This document shows, in pieces, positions 1 through 7,069 of a stretch of DNA of 31,730 nt. Source of the stretch: Deltaproteobacteria bacterium (GTDB lineage Bacteria > Bdellovibrionota_B > Oligoflexia > Oligoflexales > Bog-1112); NCBI GenBank assembly GCA_016186945.1, contig JACPKR010000050.1:1-31730 (forward strand), read 5' to 3'. How positions within the stretch are numbered: position 1 is the stretch's first letter; the number at the start of each line of letters is the position of its first letter. Under the pieces are notes generated by a model that saw only the letters and a program-made list of their open reading frames with translations, did not search any database and had not been told where the DNA came from. The translations under genes were made by a program, and so were the position numbers.

Positions 1-236
1 TTTGCGTGTGCCGCACTAGCTTAACCCCTGTAAACCTGTTTAACGACACACCGTAGAGCAAGGGACTGGGCCGGCATCCCTTGGTACCTATTTCTGGGGT
101 AACGTAGAACAAATCGAAACACGCCTTTCTGTTCTGAATCTGGTCAACTCAGGAGCTTGCTAGAAACAAGCCCCTTCCTCAAAATTCCCTGCCGTTAGGG
201 AGGGAATTTAGGGAGGGGTGGTTGACCTTCCGCTCC
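1..236. other. Window edge, no gene recognised
   Basis: No convincing coding region or RNA gene is visible in this left-edge stretch. It lies downstream of the minus-strand etfB gene. An etfA partner, if it follows etfB, would have to begin further left than this window. The only clear structure is a small inverted repeat near its right end, listed separately. Confidence 0.5.
182..209 (-). terminator. Hairpin just downstream of etfB, possible terminator
   Basis: AAATTCCCT (182-190) and AGGGAATTT (201-209) form a 9-bp inverted repeat with a 10-base loop, 28 bases past the etfB stop codon. On the minus strand the stem is followed by a very short T run, so it could end the etfB transcript. The stem is only moderately GC rich, so this is tentative. 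Confidence 0.4.
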
Positions 237-1028
237 TCAAATCACTTTGGCTTCTTCACGAAGCAGTTTCACAACTTTATCCACCATGATGTCGACTGCT
301 TCTCCTTTGAAAATTTTCCCCCGTGGTTTTTCCGGTGGGTAGGAAAAAGCTTCCACCTCAGTTTGATTCAACGCCTGCAGGGAGGCATTGTCCAGGCCGA
401 AGTCCTGTGGTGTTTTCGTGTCGAGTGGCTTTTTCTTTGCTTTCATAATGCCGGGTAGGGAAGCATAGCGAGGGGTGTTGAGCGACTTATGGGTCCCAAG
501 GACGACGGGCATTCTTGTCTCGTAGACTTCCACCTGGCCCCCTTCCACCTCGCGTTCCACCACTAAGGATTCTCCGTTGATGGTCATTTTTGTCACGATA
601 TTGACATGTGGCCAGCCTAGCAGTTCTGCGACCATAACTCCCACATGCATGTTGTCTGTATCAATCCCCTGCCGCCCACAGAAAACGAGCGAGGGAGCCT
701 CAGCCTTGATGACTGCGGCCATGACCTGAGCGACGACCAGAGAGTCTGCTCCCCCCCAACCTTGATTGCTCACCAGAAGCCCCCGATCAGCGCCCATCGC
801 AAGGCCCTTGATAAGGCGCTCCTTCGCGTCGGGGCTAGCAAAACTGGCAAGGACAACTTCGCACTGAGCCTGCTTTTCCTTAACACGCAAGGCTTCTTCG
901 ATCGCGAACTCGTCGTAAGGGTTGATGATGAATTTTGTCTGGGAATGGTCGATGGTTTTTTTGTCACCAGAAATGACAATCTCCGACTCTGTGTCTGGGG
1001 TTTGCTTCAGCATGACAAGGATTTTCAA
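237..1028 (-). CDS. etfB: Electron transfer flavoprotein, beta subunit
   Basis: The protein (263 aa) is EtfB, the small subunit of the soluble FAD/AMP heterodimer that takes electrons from acyl-CoA and similar dehydrogenases and passes them to ETF:quinone oxidoreductase. It starts with KILVMLKQTPDTES, typical of the family. It carries the ETF-beta signature around VEREVEGGQVEVYETRMPVV, and an AMP-site-like segment FCGRQGIDTDNMHVG. I chose the TTG at 1028 because GGGGAGG lies five bases upstream and the resulting length fits the family (about 250-265 aa). A longer reading frame exists upstream, but it runs into a palindromic repeat and encodes repeat-derived residues. No etfA is seen before the window edge 236 bases downstream. 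Confidence 0.94.
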   Translation of the reverse strand: MKILVMLKQTPDTESEIVISGDKKTIDHSQTKFIINPYDEFAIEEALRVKEKQAQCEVVLASFASPDAKERLIKGLAMGADRGLLVSNQGWGGADSLVVAQVMAAVIKAEAPSLVFCGRQGIDTDNMHVGVMVAELLGWPHVNIVTKMTINGESLVVEREVEGGQVEVYETRMPVVLGTHKSLNTPRYASLPGIMKAKKKPLDTKTPQDFGLDNASLQALNQTEVEAFSYPPEKPRGKIFKGEAVDIMVDKVVKLLREEAKVI

Positions 1029-1082
1029 GCGGTCCTCCCCTTTGAATGGTTTTTGTCCCGTTAACTTAGCAGAAATAGGGGG

Positions 1083-1186
1083 TTGGAGCAAGGACCACTT
1101 GGAGCAAGGAGGTGGTTTGGAGGAAACTGCGCAGCTGGTTCCTCCAAGACAAGCCCCTTGGGGGACCACGTCCTTGCTCCAAGTGG
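1083..1186. repeat. Nested palindromic repeat, copy 1 of the dispersed family
   Basis: The core hairpin is TTGGAGGAA (1117-1125), a 13-base centre (1126-1138) and TTCCTCCAA (1139-1147). An outer perfect 16-bp inverted repeat encloses it: CCACTTGGAGCAAGGA at 1095-1110 and its complement at 1171-1186. The segment TTGGAGCAAGGA is also tandemly doubled (1083-1094 and 1099-1110). It lies between two minus-strand genes and supplies the TAA stop of the aminotransferase at its right edge. Confidence 0.9.
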
Positions 1187-2335
1187 TTACGCAAACGCAG
1201 CCGATCGTAGAAATTCACCGCTTCCCTTCCCAACGACATCAATCCCATGCGTCTTGAGTGAAAGTTCCAAGCCTGCAAGTGCAGCGTGAATATCGAAAGG
1301 GTCGACAAAGCCAATGTGGGCAATGCGAAGGACTTTCCCCTGCAACTGATTCTGTCCCCCAGCAAAGATCATGTTGTATTTGTTGACCAGTTCTTTGTTC
1401 AAATCACCGGCACGGATGGACTGAGGAACTTTGAAAGGCGTCACCGAGTGGGCGTAATCCTGGGGAACATACAGTTCTAAACCCATCGCTCGCAAGGCTG
1501 CTCGTACACCTTCCGTAATCCGAGCGTGAAAGTCATAAAGATTGGGGCGACCTATGGCGAGCAAGGTTTGGAGTGAGGAATGAAGAGACAGGACCAGTTG
1601 AGTGCCCGGAGTCCATGCGGTTTTTCCCTCGCTCTGCTCCTTTTTCTCCGTACGAAGATCGAAGTAAAATCGGGGTCGCTTGGAAAGCCTCTGCCAGGCA
1701 CGCTCGGAGAGGCTTATAAAACTCAGGCCGGGAGCTGTGCCAAACCCTTTTTGACTTGCGGCAACCACACAGTCTACCCCCCAATCATCCATGTTCATCT
1801 CGTGACAAACGAGCGACGAGACCGCATCCACGACGACGAGTGCATCGCTGTTTGCGCGGATGACCTTCGTTAACTCCGCAACGGGAAAGTAAACGCCAGT
1901 GGAAGTTTCCACGCCATGGAAGAACACTGCCTTGAAAGCTTTTTCTTTTGCCAGAACTTTGACAAGGTCGTCAGGATCCGGCACTTGCCCCCATGGAATA
2001 TCAAGCCGTACCGTTTGACATCCGTAGGACATAGCCATTTCCGCCCAACGCTCTCCAAAGCGTCCAGCGTGTATCATGAGAACCTTATCCTCGGGATCCG
2101 TCAGGTTCACCATCGCTGCCTCCATCGCCCCGGTACCTGAGGATGTGAGGATGAGAGGAGTACCGGAAGTGCCGAAGAACGGCTTGAGGAAGTCGTGGCA
2201 GTTGCTTATGAGACTGTAAAAAAAATCGGTCCTGTGATAAGGGTTATTTTCTACAGAAGTCATGAGAGATCGTAAGGGGATCGGGGTTGGCCCTGGGCAA
2301 AACAGCCGTCTTCTAACAAAATAACTGGTATCCAT
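1187..2335 (-). CDS. Class V PLP-dependent aminotransferase (serine-pyruvate/alanine-glyoxylate type)
   Basis: This 382-aa protein is a fold-type I, class V aminotransferase resembling serine-pyruvate/alanine-glyoxylate aminotransferases and the short phosphoserine aminotransferases. It has the N-terminal FCPGPTPIP segment, a Gly/Thr-rich cofactor loop (LTSSGTGAMEAA), the acidic residue pair region VVVDAVSSLV, and the Schiff-base lysine K196 in AASQKGFGTAPG. The likely reaction is transfer of an amino group between serine or alanine and a keto acid such as glyoxylate or pyruvate. The exact substrate cannot be read from sequence. The gene starts at ATG with AAGGT upstream. Its last residues and stop codon abut a palindromic repeat. 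It is divergent from a ZIP-like gene only 36 bases away. Confidence 0.92.
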   Translation of the reverse strand: MDTSYFVRRRLFCPGPTPIPLRSLMTSVENNPYHRTDFFYSLISNCHDFLKPFFGTSGTPLILTSSGTGAMEAAMVNLTDPEDKVLMIHAGRFGERWAEMAMSYGCQTVRLDIPWGQVPDPDDLVKVLAKEKAFKAVFFHGVETSTGVYFPVAELTKVIRANSDALVVVDAVSSLVCHEMNMDDWGVDCVVAASQKGFGTAPGLSFISLSERAWQRLSKRPRFYFDLRTEKKEQSEGKTAWTPGTQLVLSLHSSLQTLLAIGRPNLYDFHARITEGVRAALRAMGLELYVPQDYAHSVTPFKVPQSIRAGDLNKELVNKYNMIFAGGQNQLQGKVLRIAHIGFVDPFDIHAALAGLELSLKTHGIDVVGKGSGEFLRSAAFA

Positions 2336-2352
2336 TTCGCGTTACCTTTTCA

Positions 2353-2368
2353 TTAGATTAGAATCTAA
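2353..2368. promoter_or_regulatory. Dyad between divergent genes, possible operator
   Basis: TTAGATT (2353-2359) and AATCTAA (2362-2368) form a perfect 7-bp inverted repeat with a two-base spacer. It sits inside the 36-bp gap between the divergent aminotransferase and ZIP-like genes, where a shared regulator could bind. There is no direct evidence for the regulator. Confidence 0.35.
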
Positions 2369-2371
2369 AAT

Positions 2372-2962
2372 ATGATCGCACTCACTATAAGTATTGTGCT
2401 CCTCCTTGTCGCTCCCTTTGTATATAGGGCATTACTGGAGATGAAAAAGTTCTGGGGAGCCATGCAAAAACTGGTCAATATTCTCATCTCCGCCTTAGTG
2501 GTCTTACATCTTCTTCCGGAAAGCATAGCGCAGATCGGTTGGCCGGCTCTTGGCCTGGCGTTTTTTGGCCTTTTTTTGCCGGGCCTATTGGAACGCGCTT
2601 GGAAGAGGGGAGCAGAAACGGTTCATCTGACATCCGTAGGAGTGGGGCTTATCGGACTTCTCTTGCACGGAGCGATGGATGGAGTCGCCCTTGCGACTCC
2701 CGCTTCTATGGGGAATTCTCTCCCTCTTGCTGTGATCTTGCATCGCTTGCCGGATGGTATGTTGATCTGTGCTTTTTTTGCAGACCGGCGCTATCTGTCT
2801 TACCTTGTCCTTGCATTATTGGGGATCTCTACCCTGGGCGGATTTATGGCGGGCGGGCGCTTTTTTCAGGAACACGCTGGGGTTTTAGCTTACTTCCAGG
2901 CGTTGGTGGCGGGATCTTTTCTCCACATTACCTTCGACTATCACGACCCATCCGTCCATTAG
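2372..2962 (+). CDS. ZIP-like integral membrane protein, possible metal permease
   Basis: This 196-aa protein has six or seven hydrophobic segments and resembles bacterial ZIP-family metal transporters. Family-like features are HLLPES near residue 50, HGAMDGVALA (near 109-118, like the HxxxDG motif of ZIP transmembrane helix 4) and LHRLPDGM (near 132-139, like the HExPHE motif of helix 5, but with R and D substitutions). A final segment ending HITFDYHDP is His/Asp rich. ZIP proteins bring Zn, Fe or Mn into the cytoplasm. The substituted second motif leaves transport activity and metal open. No strong ribosome site precedes the ATG. The gene stands alone between divergent and convergent neighbours. 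Confidence 0.6.
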   Translation: MIALTISIVLLLVAPFVYRALLEMKKFWGAMQKLVNILISALVVLHLLPESIAQIGWPALGLAFFGLFLPGLLERAWKRGAETVHLTSVGVGLIGLLLHGAMDGVALATPASMGNSLPLAVILHRLPDGMLICAFFADRRYLSYLVLALLGISTLGGFMAGGRFFQEHAGVLAYFQALVAGSFLHITFDYHDPSVH

Positions 2963-3000
2963 ACTCCTTTGGAATCTATAGTATTTGAGAAAAAGAATTT

Positions 3001-3038
3001 GTGGAGAGGACCTTTTTTGAAAAAAAGTTCCCCTCCAC
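3001..3038. terminator. Long hairpin with T6/A7 centre between convergent genes
   Basis: GTGGAG (3001-3006) pairs with CTCCAC (3033-3038). The inside contains TTTTTT followed by AAAAAAA, so most of the 38 bases can pair with a few mismatches. It lies between the convergent ZIP-like and mltD genes and can act as a bidirectional terminator. A hairpin of the same design lies at 27382-27418. Confidence 0.55.
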
Positions 3039-3062
3039 ACCTCCCCCCAAAAAACTTTAGAT

Positions 3063-3084
3063 ATTGAAGTTTTTGAAAAGGGGC
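3063..3084. repeat. 22-base dispersed repeat, copy 1
   Basis: A 22-base sequence beginning ATTGAAGTTTTTGAAAAGGG is identical to bases 27360-27381. In both places it accompanies a hairpin with a poly-T/poly-A centre, so the hairpin and this tag look like parts of one dispersed element. Confidence 0.7.
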
Positions 3085-3088
3085 CCTC

Positions 3089-4249
3089 CTAGACAGCTTC
3101 TACGACTTCGGGGACAGGGACAGCAACCTTACTGCCAATGCTGAGCAGCCTAGGTTTGAGTTGCGGATTGAGGGAGAGAATGCGCTTTATGGACACTTTG
3201 TAAAGGCGCGCCAGGGAGGACAATGTTTCCCCCTTCCGAATTTTGTGAATCATGACATCTCGGACCTTCAAATAAGGTAAACTTGGCTCGATTTCATCAA
3301 ATCTTGCCGCATGCTCGTCGGACAATCGTAACGCATAACCGTCCTCAGGAATCCATTGGGGAGGGGGTGTGATGTGCCGTATAAGCTCGGGGTTCCACTG
3401 TCGAAGCACCGCAAAAGGTATGTCGAGGGCCTGCGCCACCTGATCAAGCTTGACCGGTCGTTCGATCGTGATGGAAGTGGAAGGGTAGTGCTGGGTCCCT
3501 CCCGCAATGTTGAAACCGTAGGTTTCGGGATCAGAACCTAAGGTGATTGCCGCTATAAGTTTGGGAATGTAGTCCTTCGTCTCTCGTCTTATAATGCGAT
3601 CCTTTGATAAGGTCCAGTAATCGCGGCTCTTTGCTTTCTTGATCGCACGATAAATAGTACCAGGACCCGCGTTATAAGCAGCCAAGGCGAGGTACCAATC
3701 CCCAAACTGGGTTTTGAGATCACGGATGTAAGCAGCAGCAGCACGAGTGGACTTCACGGGATCTCGGCGTTCATCCACCCAGTCGTTTACCTTGAGGCCA
3801 TACATTTTTGCCGTACCTGCGACAAATTGCCACGGTCCCGTCGCTTTTTTGGGGGAACGAGCGTGGTAATTGAAGCCAGATTCTATAAGGGACATGAAGT
3901 AGAGTTCCGGAGGCAGTCCTTCTTCCTGGAGAGCGGATATGATCAAGCCTTTGATTGTTTCACCGCGGTTTAGCCATGTTTCGAACGTTTTGCGTCCGTT
4001 CGTTTGGTAGTACCTCATCCACTTGTCGACACGGGGGTTGCTTTCTATGGGAATGGGTTCGTAAACCGGAAGACCCTTGTCGGAATTGCGTGAAAAGGCG
4101 TCATAGATGGCGTCTGTTTTTTCAAGGAAGGACGTTTCGTTTTGATCATTTCCCTCGGGTGTAGACTCCCTTTCCGTCTGAAAGGTTGCACAGCTAGATA
4201 TGATGAAAAAGGCAATGGCTAGCTTGAAAAAGGAAACCAGATCTAACAT
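3089..4249 (-). CDS. mltD: Lipoprotein lytic murein transglycosylase with LysM domain (MltD type)
   Basis: This 386-aa lipoprotein cleaves the MurNAc-GlcNAc bond of peptidoglycan, leaving 1,6-anhydro ends. The signal peptide ends in IISSC, so Cys20 is the likely lipidated residue. The SLT (GH23) domain spans about residues 105-235. The catalytic glutamate is E123 in SLIESGF, followed by ATGPWQFVAGTAKMYGL and AAYNAGPGTIYRAI, all hallmark segments. A LysM peptidoglycan-binding domain occupies about residues 335-380 (IRKGETLSSLARLYKVS). MltD of E. coli has two LysM repeats; only one is clear here. The enzyme acts in the periplasm, anchored to a membrane. A perfect dyad lies 28 bases upstream of the start. 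The ribosome site is weak. Confidence 0.93.
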   Translation of the reverse strand: MLDLVSFFKLAIAFFIISSCATFQTERESTPEGNDQNETSFLEKTDAIYDAFSRNSDKGLPVYEPIPIESNPRVDKWMRYYQTNGRKTFETWLNRGETIKGLIISALQEEGLPPELYFMSLIESGFNYHARSPKKATGPWQFVAGTAKMYGLKVNDWVDERRDPVKSTRAAAAYIRDLKTQFGDWYLALAAYNAGPGTIYRAIKKAKSRDYWTLSKDRIIRRETKDYIPKLIAAITLGSDPETYGFNIAGGTQHYPSTSITIERPVKLDQVAQALDIPFAVLRQWNPELIRHITPPPQWIPEDGYALRLSDEHAARFDEIEPSLPYLKVRDVMIHKIRKGETLSSLARLYKVSIKRILSLNPQLKPRLLSIGSKVAVPVPEVVEAV

Positions 4250-4276
4250 AGCTATTTTCTTTCAAAATTGGCCCTT

Positions 4277-4291
4277 TTGTTATCATAACAA
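4277..4291. promoter_or_regulatory. Perfect 15-base palindrome upstream of mltD
   Basis: TTGTTAT-C-ATAACAA is a perfect inverted repeat (7-1-7) located 28 bases before the mltD start and about 120 bases before the toxin-antitoxin genes on the other strand. Its size and place suit a repressor operator. No regulator in the window can be tied to it. Confidence 0.4.
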
Positions 4292-4325
4292 TTTAGAATC
4301 TGGCAACAAGCAATATTGCAAGAGC

Positions 4326-4364
4326 GTAATGCGTCCCTATTTGCCCAAGTGGCTTACGCATTAC
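4326..4364. repeat. Inverted-repeat remnant of the composite repeat
   Basis: GTAATGCGT (4326-4334) and ACGCATTAC (4356-4364) form a 9-bp inverted repeat. The sequence between combines CCCTATTTGCC with the reverse complement of the left end of the composite element at 23116-23264. It reads as a deletion derivative with both ends kept. It lies in the mltD-mntA gap. Confidence 0.7.
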
Positions 4365-4414
4365 CTCGAGAATGGCGAAGTAGCTTGACAAAAGAAAGCT
4401 CACTTATAGACTCA

Positions 4415-4762
4415 ATGACAAAGAAAGTCCAAAGAGTGTCAGGAAGAAATCCTCAACAAATTTTAAATGAATTGCCTTTTCTCTACCGGTTGACGGACAA
4501 GGCACATGAGTTGTTGCATGTCGAGCGAGTTGTGGTCTTTGGATCGCGTGCTCGTGGCGACCAAAGTCAAAATTCAGATGTAGACATCGCATTTTTTTTC
4601 CCGCGAGCCTTCGAATCAATGTGGCCTGAGTTCTGCGCAGAAGTTGATGAAAATATACCTACACTTTTGCATTTGGATTTAGTCAATACCAACAAGATTT
4701 CTACTGATTTCCTTCACAGGATCCTAAAAGAGGGGTTGGAGATCTATGCCAAAAGTCGATAA
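4415..4762 (+). CDS. mntA: MNT-domain nucleotidyltransferase antitoxin
   Basis: This 115-aa protein is a minimal nucleotidyltransferase. The catalytic signature is VVFGSRARGD (GS at residues 43-44) followed by SDVDIAF with metal-binding Asp55 and Asp57. In characterised MNT/HEPN pairs the MNT protein transfers AMP from ATP onto a tyrosine of the HEPN RNase and silences it. The gene overlaps the HEPN gene by 17 bases, so the two are translated together. I chose the ATG at 4415 because the longer frame (from 4316) runs through a repeat remnant and adds residues unrelated to the family. No good ribosome site precedes 4415; a short or leaderless transcript is possible. Confidence 0.9.
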   Translation: MTKKVQRVSGRNPQQILNELPFLYRLTDKAHELLHVERVVVFGSRARGDQSQNSDVDIAFFFPRAFESMWPEFCAEVDENIPTLLHLDLVNTNKISTDFLHRILKEGLEIYAKSR

Positions 4763-5138
4763 TAAATTAGCAAACCTTGAAAAAGGTCTCGCCAGTTTGG
4801 TGCGCTTCACTGGTATCGAAAAACCATCAGAAGTCGAGCGCGCCGGGATTATCCAAGCGTTTGAATATAGTTATGAACTCATTTGGCGTGCCCTCAAAGC
4901 TTATGCGGAAGACCAGGGCCTTAGTGCGCCATCCCCAAGAAGTGCGTTTAAGGCAGGCTTCCAGCTTGGAGTTATAAGGGAGGAAAAGATCTGGCTTGAT
5001 GTCCTTGAGGCCAGGAACCTAACGACTCACACTTATCAGGAAGACGTTGCGAAAGACATATATGAGCGTGTGGTGAAAAAGTTTGTACCTGAGTTCAAGA
5101 ACGTTCTCGCCGGCCTCAAGAATAGAGCGCGTCAATAA
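4746..5138 (+). CDS. hepT: HEPN-family toxin RNase (HI0074-like)
   Basis: This 130-aa protein matches the HEPN 'nucleotidyltransferase substrate-binding' family typified by HI0074. It is mostly helical, with IIQAFEYSYELIWRALKAY early and the RNase motif R90-N-L-T-T-H95-T-Y97 late. In HepT-type toxins, Arg and His of R-x4-H-x-Y cleave RNA, and the Tyr is the residue adenylylated by MntA. All three are intact, so an active pair is likely. GGAG lies just before the ATG, inside mntA. The gene ends tail-to-tail with tonB, the two stops overlapping within seven bases. Confidence 0.91.
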   Translation: MPKVDNKLANLEKGLASLVRFTGIEKPSEVERAGIIQAFEYSYELIWRALKAYAEDQGLSAPSPRSAFKAGFQLGVIREEKIWLDVLEARNLTTHTYQEDVAKDIYERVVKKFVPEFKNVLAGLKNRARQ

Positions 5139-6037
5139 CTGCCCGCACTTGCACTCAGTATGTAGGAGAAATTCCCTTTGACAACAAGCTGTGCTTTGCT
5201 GAAGCCCTTGGGAAGAGGCGAGAAGGGAGCTGCCAACTTAATGGCACTGACGATGGCCTCGTCAAGGATAATATGTCCTGACGATTCCATGACAGCCACT
5301 TTGCTGACTTTGCCATTTTCCTGGATGATGAACTTCACCTTCACCCTGCCGTCTAAACCCCTGCGCACTGCATCTGATGGGTAAACCCATACCAGCTCAA
5401 TGGCTTTGCGTAAGCCTGTGAAGTAACCGATGTAGCGATATTCCTGTGTGTTCAGGTCGATGGCATCTCCGTCCTCGGCCAGATCGTCGATGTAGTCGAG
5501 ATAGCCAGTTTTCAGTTGCTGGTCCGCCAGTTGGTCAAGGGAATACGCTAGCAAGTTTTCGTAGCTGTTTCTTTTGTTGTAAACCTTTTTTTCTTCTAGA
5601 AAACCACCGCCGTCTTTTGCCGCTTTATGTTCTTGCTTGGCTTGTTCAGCAATCGAGGAAGGACTTGTCCCTTTCGACTGCTTTTTCAAAGTCTGCCCCG
5701 GGTCTGCCATTTTAGGTCGCGGGATGCTGTCGTTGACCTTCATCTTTTTCTTGGCAATGTGATCCTGCAGCCCAAGGTAGTCTGCTTGTTGCGGGGCTTC
5801 TGTTTTCTTCAGGGGCGCTTCGAGTATTCTATTCACTTCCTGGTCTGCGGGTGGAATTTTGTCCAGCAGGTCGAGTTTTACATAGCCTTCGGGAACTTCC
5901 TCTCTTTTCTTATGAAAGTCATGCTTCGTCAGAGAGAAAACTACAATAACGTGCAACAGCAGCGAGACAATAACTGCGCTGGCCCAAAACCAAAGCTCGC
6001 GGTTGGGTGGTTCACGTTTTTGTAAAGTCTCCAGCAT
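5132..6037 (-). CDS. tonB: TonB-family energy transducer
   Basis: This 301-aa protein has a short cytoplasmic N-terminus, one transmembrane helix (about residues 16-36), a long Lys/Pro/Glu-rich periplasmic linker and a C-terminal TonB domain (about residues 205-295). The TonB domain shows YPSDAVRRGLDGRVKVKF and VMESSGHIILDEAIVSAI, which are typical of the family. TonB uses ExbB/ExbD-harvested proton motive force to drive outer-membrane receptors. No exbB/exbD genes are in the window, so they would be elsewhere. The middle segment (KKTEAPQQADYLGLQDHI to KVYNKRNSYENLLAY) is unlike classical Pro-rich TonB linkers. The gene is divergent from bamD with about 160 bases between starts. A different periplasmic partner, as in TonB-like or AgmX/gliding proteins, is possible. 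Confidence 0.85.
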   Translation of the reverse strand: MLETLQKREPPNRELWFWASAVIVSLLLHVIVVFSLTKHDFHKKREEVPEGYVKLDLLDKIPPADQEVNRILEAPLKKTEAPQQADYLGLQDHIAKKKMKVNDSIPRPKMADPGQTLKKQSKGTSPSSIAEQAKQEHKAAKDGGGFLEEKKVYNKRNSYENLLAYSLDQLADQQLKTGYLDYIDDLAEDGDAIDLNTQEYRYIGYFTGLRKAIELVWVYPSDAVRRGLDGRVKVKFIIQENGKVSKVAVMESSGHIILDEAIVSAIKLAAPFSPLPKGFSKAQLVVKGNFSYILSASAGSY

Positions 6038-6196
6038 AAATCGTTACCCTAAAGTCCCTGCCCACTTGCTTTGGGCCATCTTTTCCTGCAAAATCCGGAT
6101 TGTGTGTATGTAATTCTCTCTAGTTACTACATTGGCCCATTTAGACCTATCGGTCAAAATGTCTTACGGAATACAACTTTTTCAAAGGGCGGTAAA

Positions 6197-6934
6197 TTGT
6201 CTAATTATTTTAGTATTTTGCTTATCCTCTCCCTGCATTTTGTGTCATGTGCGGAAAAACAGTTCAATCCCGACGACCCGCAGGGTTCTTTTGCCATGGC
6301 GCGGGAACCGTACGATGATGAGAACTACGAGATCGCCGTGAAAAAATTGGGGGAGTATAAAAGCCGCTTCCCCTACAGTCGGTTTGCGACAGAGGCGGAG
6401 CTTCTCATAGCTCACTCTTACTTTGAAATGGGAAAATACGCAGAAGCGTCCGTTGCCTACGAACATTTTGTCAAGCTGCACCCGAAACATCCTGAGCTTG
6501 AGCTTGCACTCTTCCGTATTGGCATGTCCTACTGGAAAGACGCTCCGGAAGAGATCGACAGAGAGCAGGAATTTACCAAACTCGCCCTCGAAAAATGGGA
6601 ACGTCTGCTCAAGGAACACCCCCAAACTTCCTACGCTGCCGAGGCTCGTGGCTTCATGACTGAAGGACGACGACGAATTGCAGAGTCGGAACGTTTTGCG
6701 GCACGATTCTACTGCAAGCAGGGCATCTGGCATTCCTGCGCCTATCGTTATCTGAAGATCCTGGAACACTACCCAGAAAACTTGGAATTGAAAGAAGAGG
6801 CTCAGAAAAAAGCCTCCCACGCTTTAAGAAAACTAGCCAATGAATGGGACGAAAATACCAAGGACAAGAACCTGTTCTTCAAAGACATGACCAAAGACCA
6901 AATCCTCCAAAAAGCCAATTCCCTGACTCCCTAG
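6197..6934 (+). CDS. bamD: BamD-like outer-membrane assembly lipoprotein
   Basis: This 245-aa lipoprotein resembles BamD/ComL, the essential TPR subunit of the BAM complex that inserts beta-barrel proteins into the outer membrane. I chose the TTG at 6197. It gives a clean signal peptide MSNYFSILLILSLHFVSC and is preceded by AAAGGG; an upstream ATG in frame gives a long unusual leader. After the cysteine, TPR-like helices follow: YEIAVKKLGEYKSRFPYSRF, AELLIAHSYFEMGKYAEAS, ELALFRIGMSYW, and later FYCKQGIWHSCAYRYLKILE. Length and the position of 'FPYSRFATEAELLIA' match BamD. It is divergent from tonB. A hairpin and a palindromic repeat follow directly after its stop. Confidence 0.87.
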   Translation: MSNYFSILLILSLHFVSCAEKQFNPDDPQGSFAMAREPYDDENYEIAVKKLGEYKSRFPYSRFATEAELLIAHSYFEMGKYAEASVAYEHFVKLHPKHPELELALFRIGMSYWKDAPEEIDREQEFTKLALEKWERLLKEHPQTSYAAEARGFMTEGRRRIAESERFAARFYCKQGIWHSCAYRYLKILEHYPENLELKEEAQKKASHALRKLANEWDENTKDKNLFFKDMTKDQILQKANSLTP

Positions 6935-6947
6935 CAAGGAAGGGAGT
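6926..6947 (+). terminator. Hairpin overlapping the bamD stop
   Basis: ACTCCCT (6926-6932) and AGGGAGT (6941-6947) form a 7-bp stem with an 8-base loop that includes the bamD TAG. It runs directly into the palindromic repeat at 6948-6980. There is no T run, so it is not a classic intrinsic terminator, but the double hairpin may protect the mRNA end. Confidence 0.35.
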
Positions 6948-6980
6948 TTGAGGGAAAACTGCGCAGCTGGTTTCCCTCAA
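6935..6980. repeat. Palindromic repeat, copy 2 (compensated variant)
   Basis: The arms are TTGAGGGAAA (6948-6957) and TTTCCCTCAA (6971-6980) around the same 13-base centre as the other copies. Relative to the consensus arm TTGGAGGAA, both arms have changed together so that pairing is kept and even lengthened to 10 bp. It lies between bamD and the large metalloprotease gene. Confidence 0.9.
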
Positions 6981-7069
6981 GAAGAAGTAAAAATCATTTG
7001 ACTCCCCAGCATGTATAAGCTACTGATAATAATGAGTAAATAGAAAAATTCCCATGCAGTGAGGAGCCT

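Noticed and set aside
60-180. Possible tRNA near the left edge
   Set aside because: A few short complementary stretches exist, but no cloverleaf, no T-loop GTTCRA pattern and no CCA-type acceptor could be assembled.
222-1064. Plus-strand reading frames opposite etfB
   Set aside because: They lie antisense to a well-supported etfB frame, have no recognisable motifs and no ribosome sites.
4385-4410. TTGACA followed by TATAGA as a promoter for the toxin-antitoxin pair
   Set aside because: The spacer is only 14 bases and the start codon would follow too closely. The -35 match alone is not enough.
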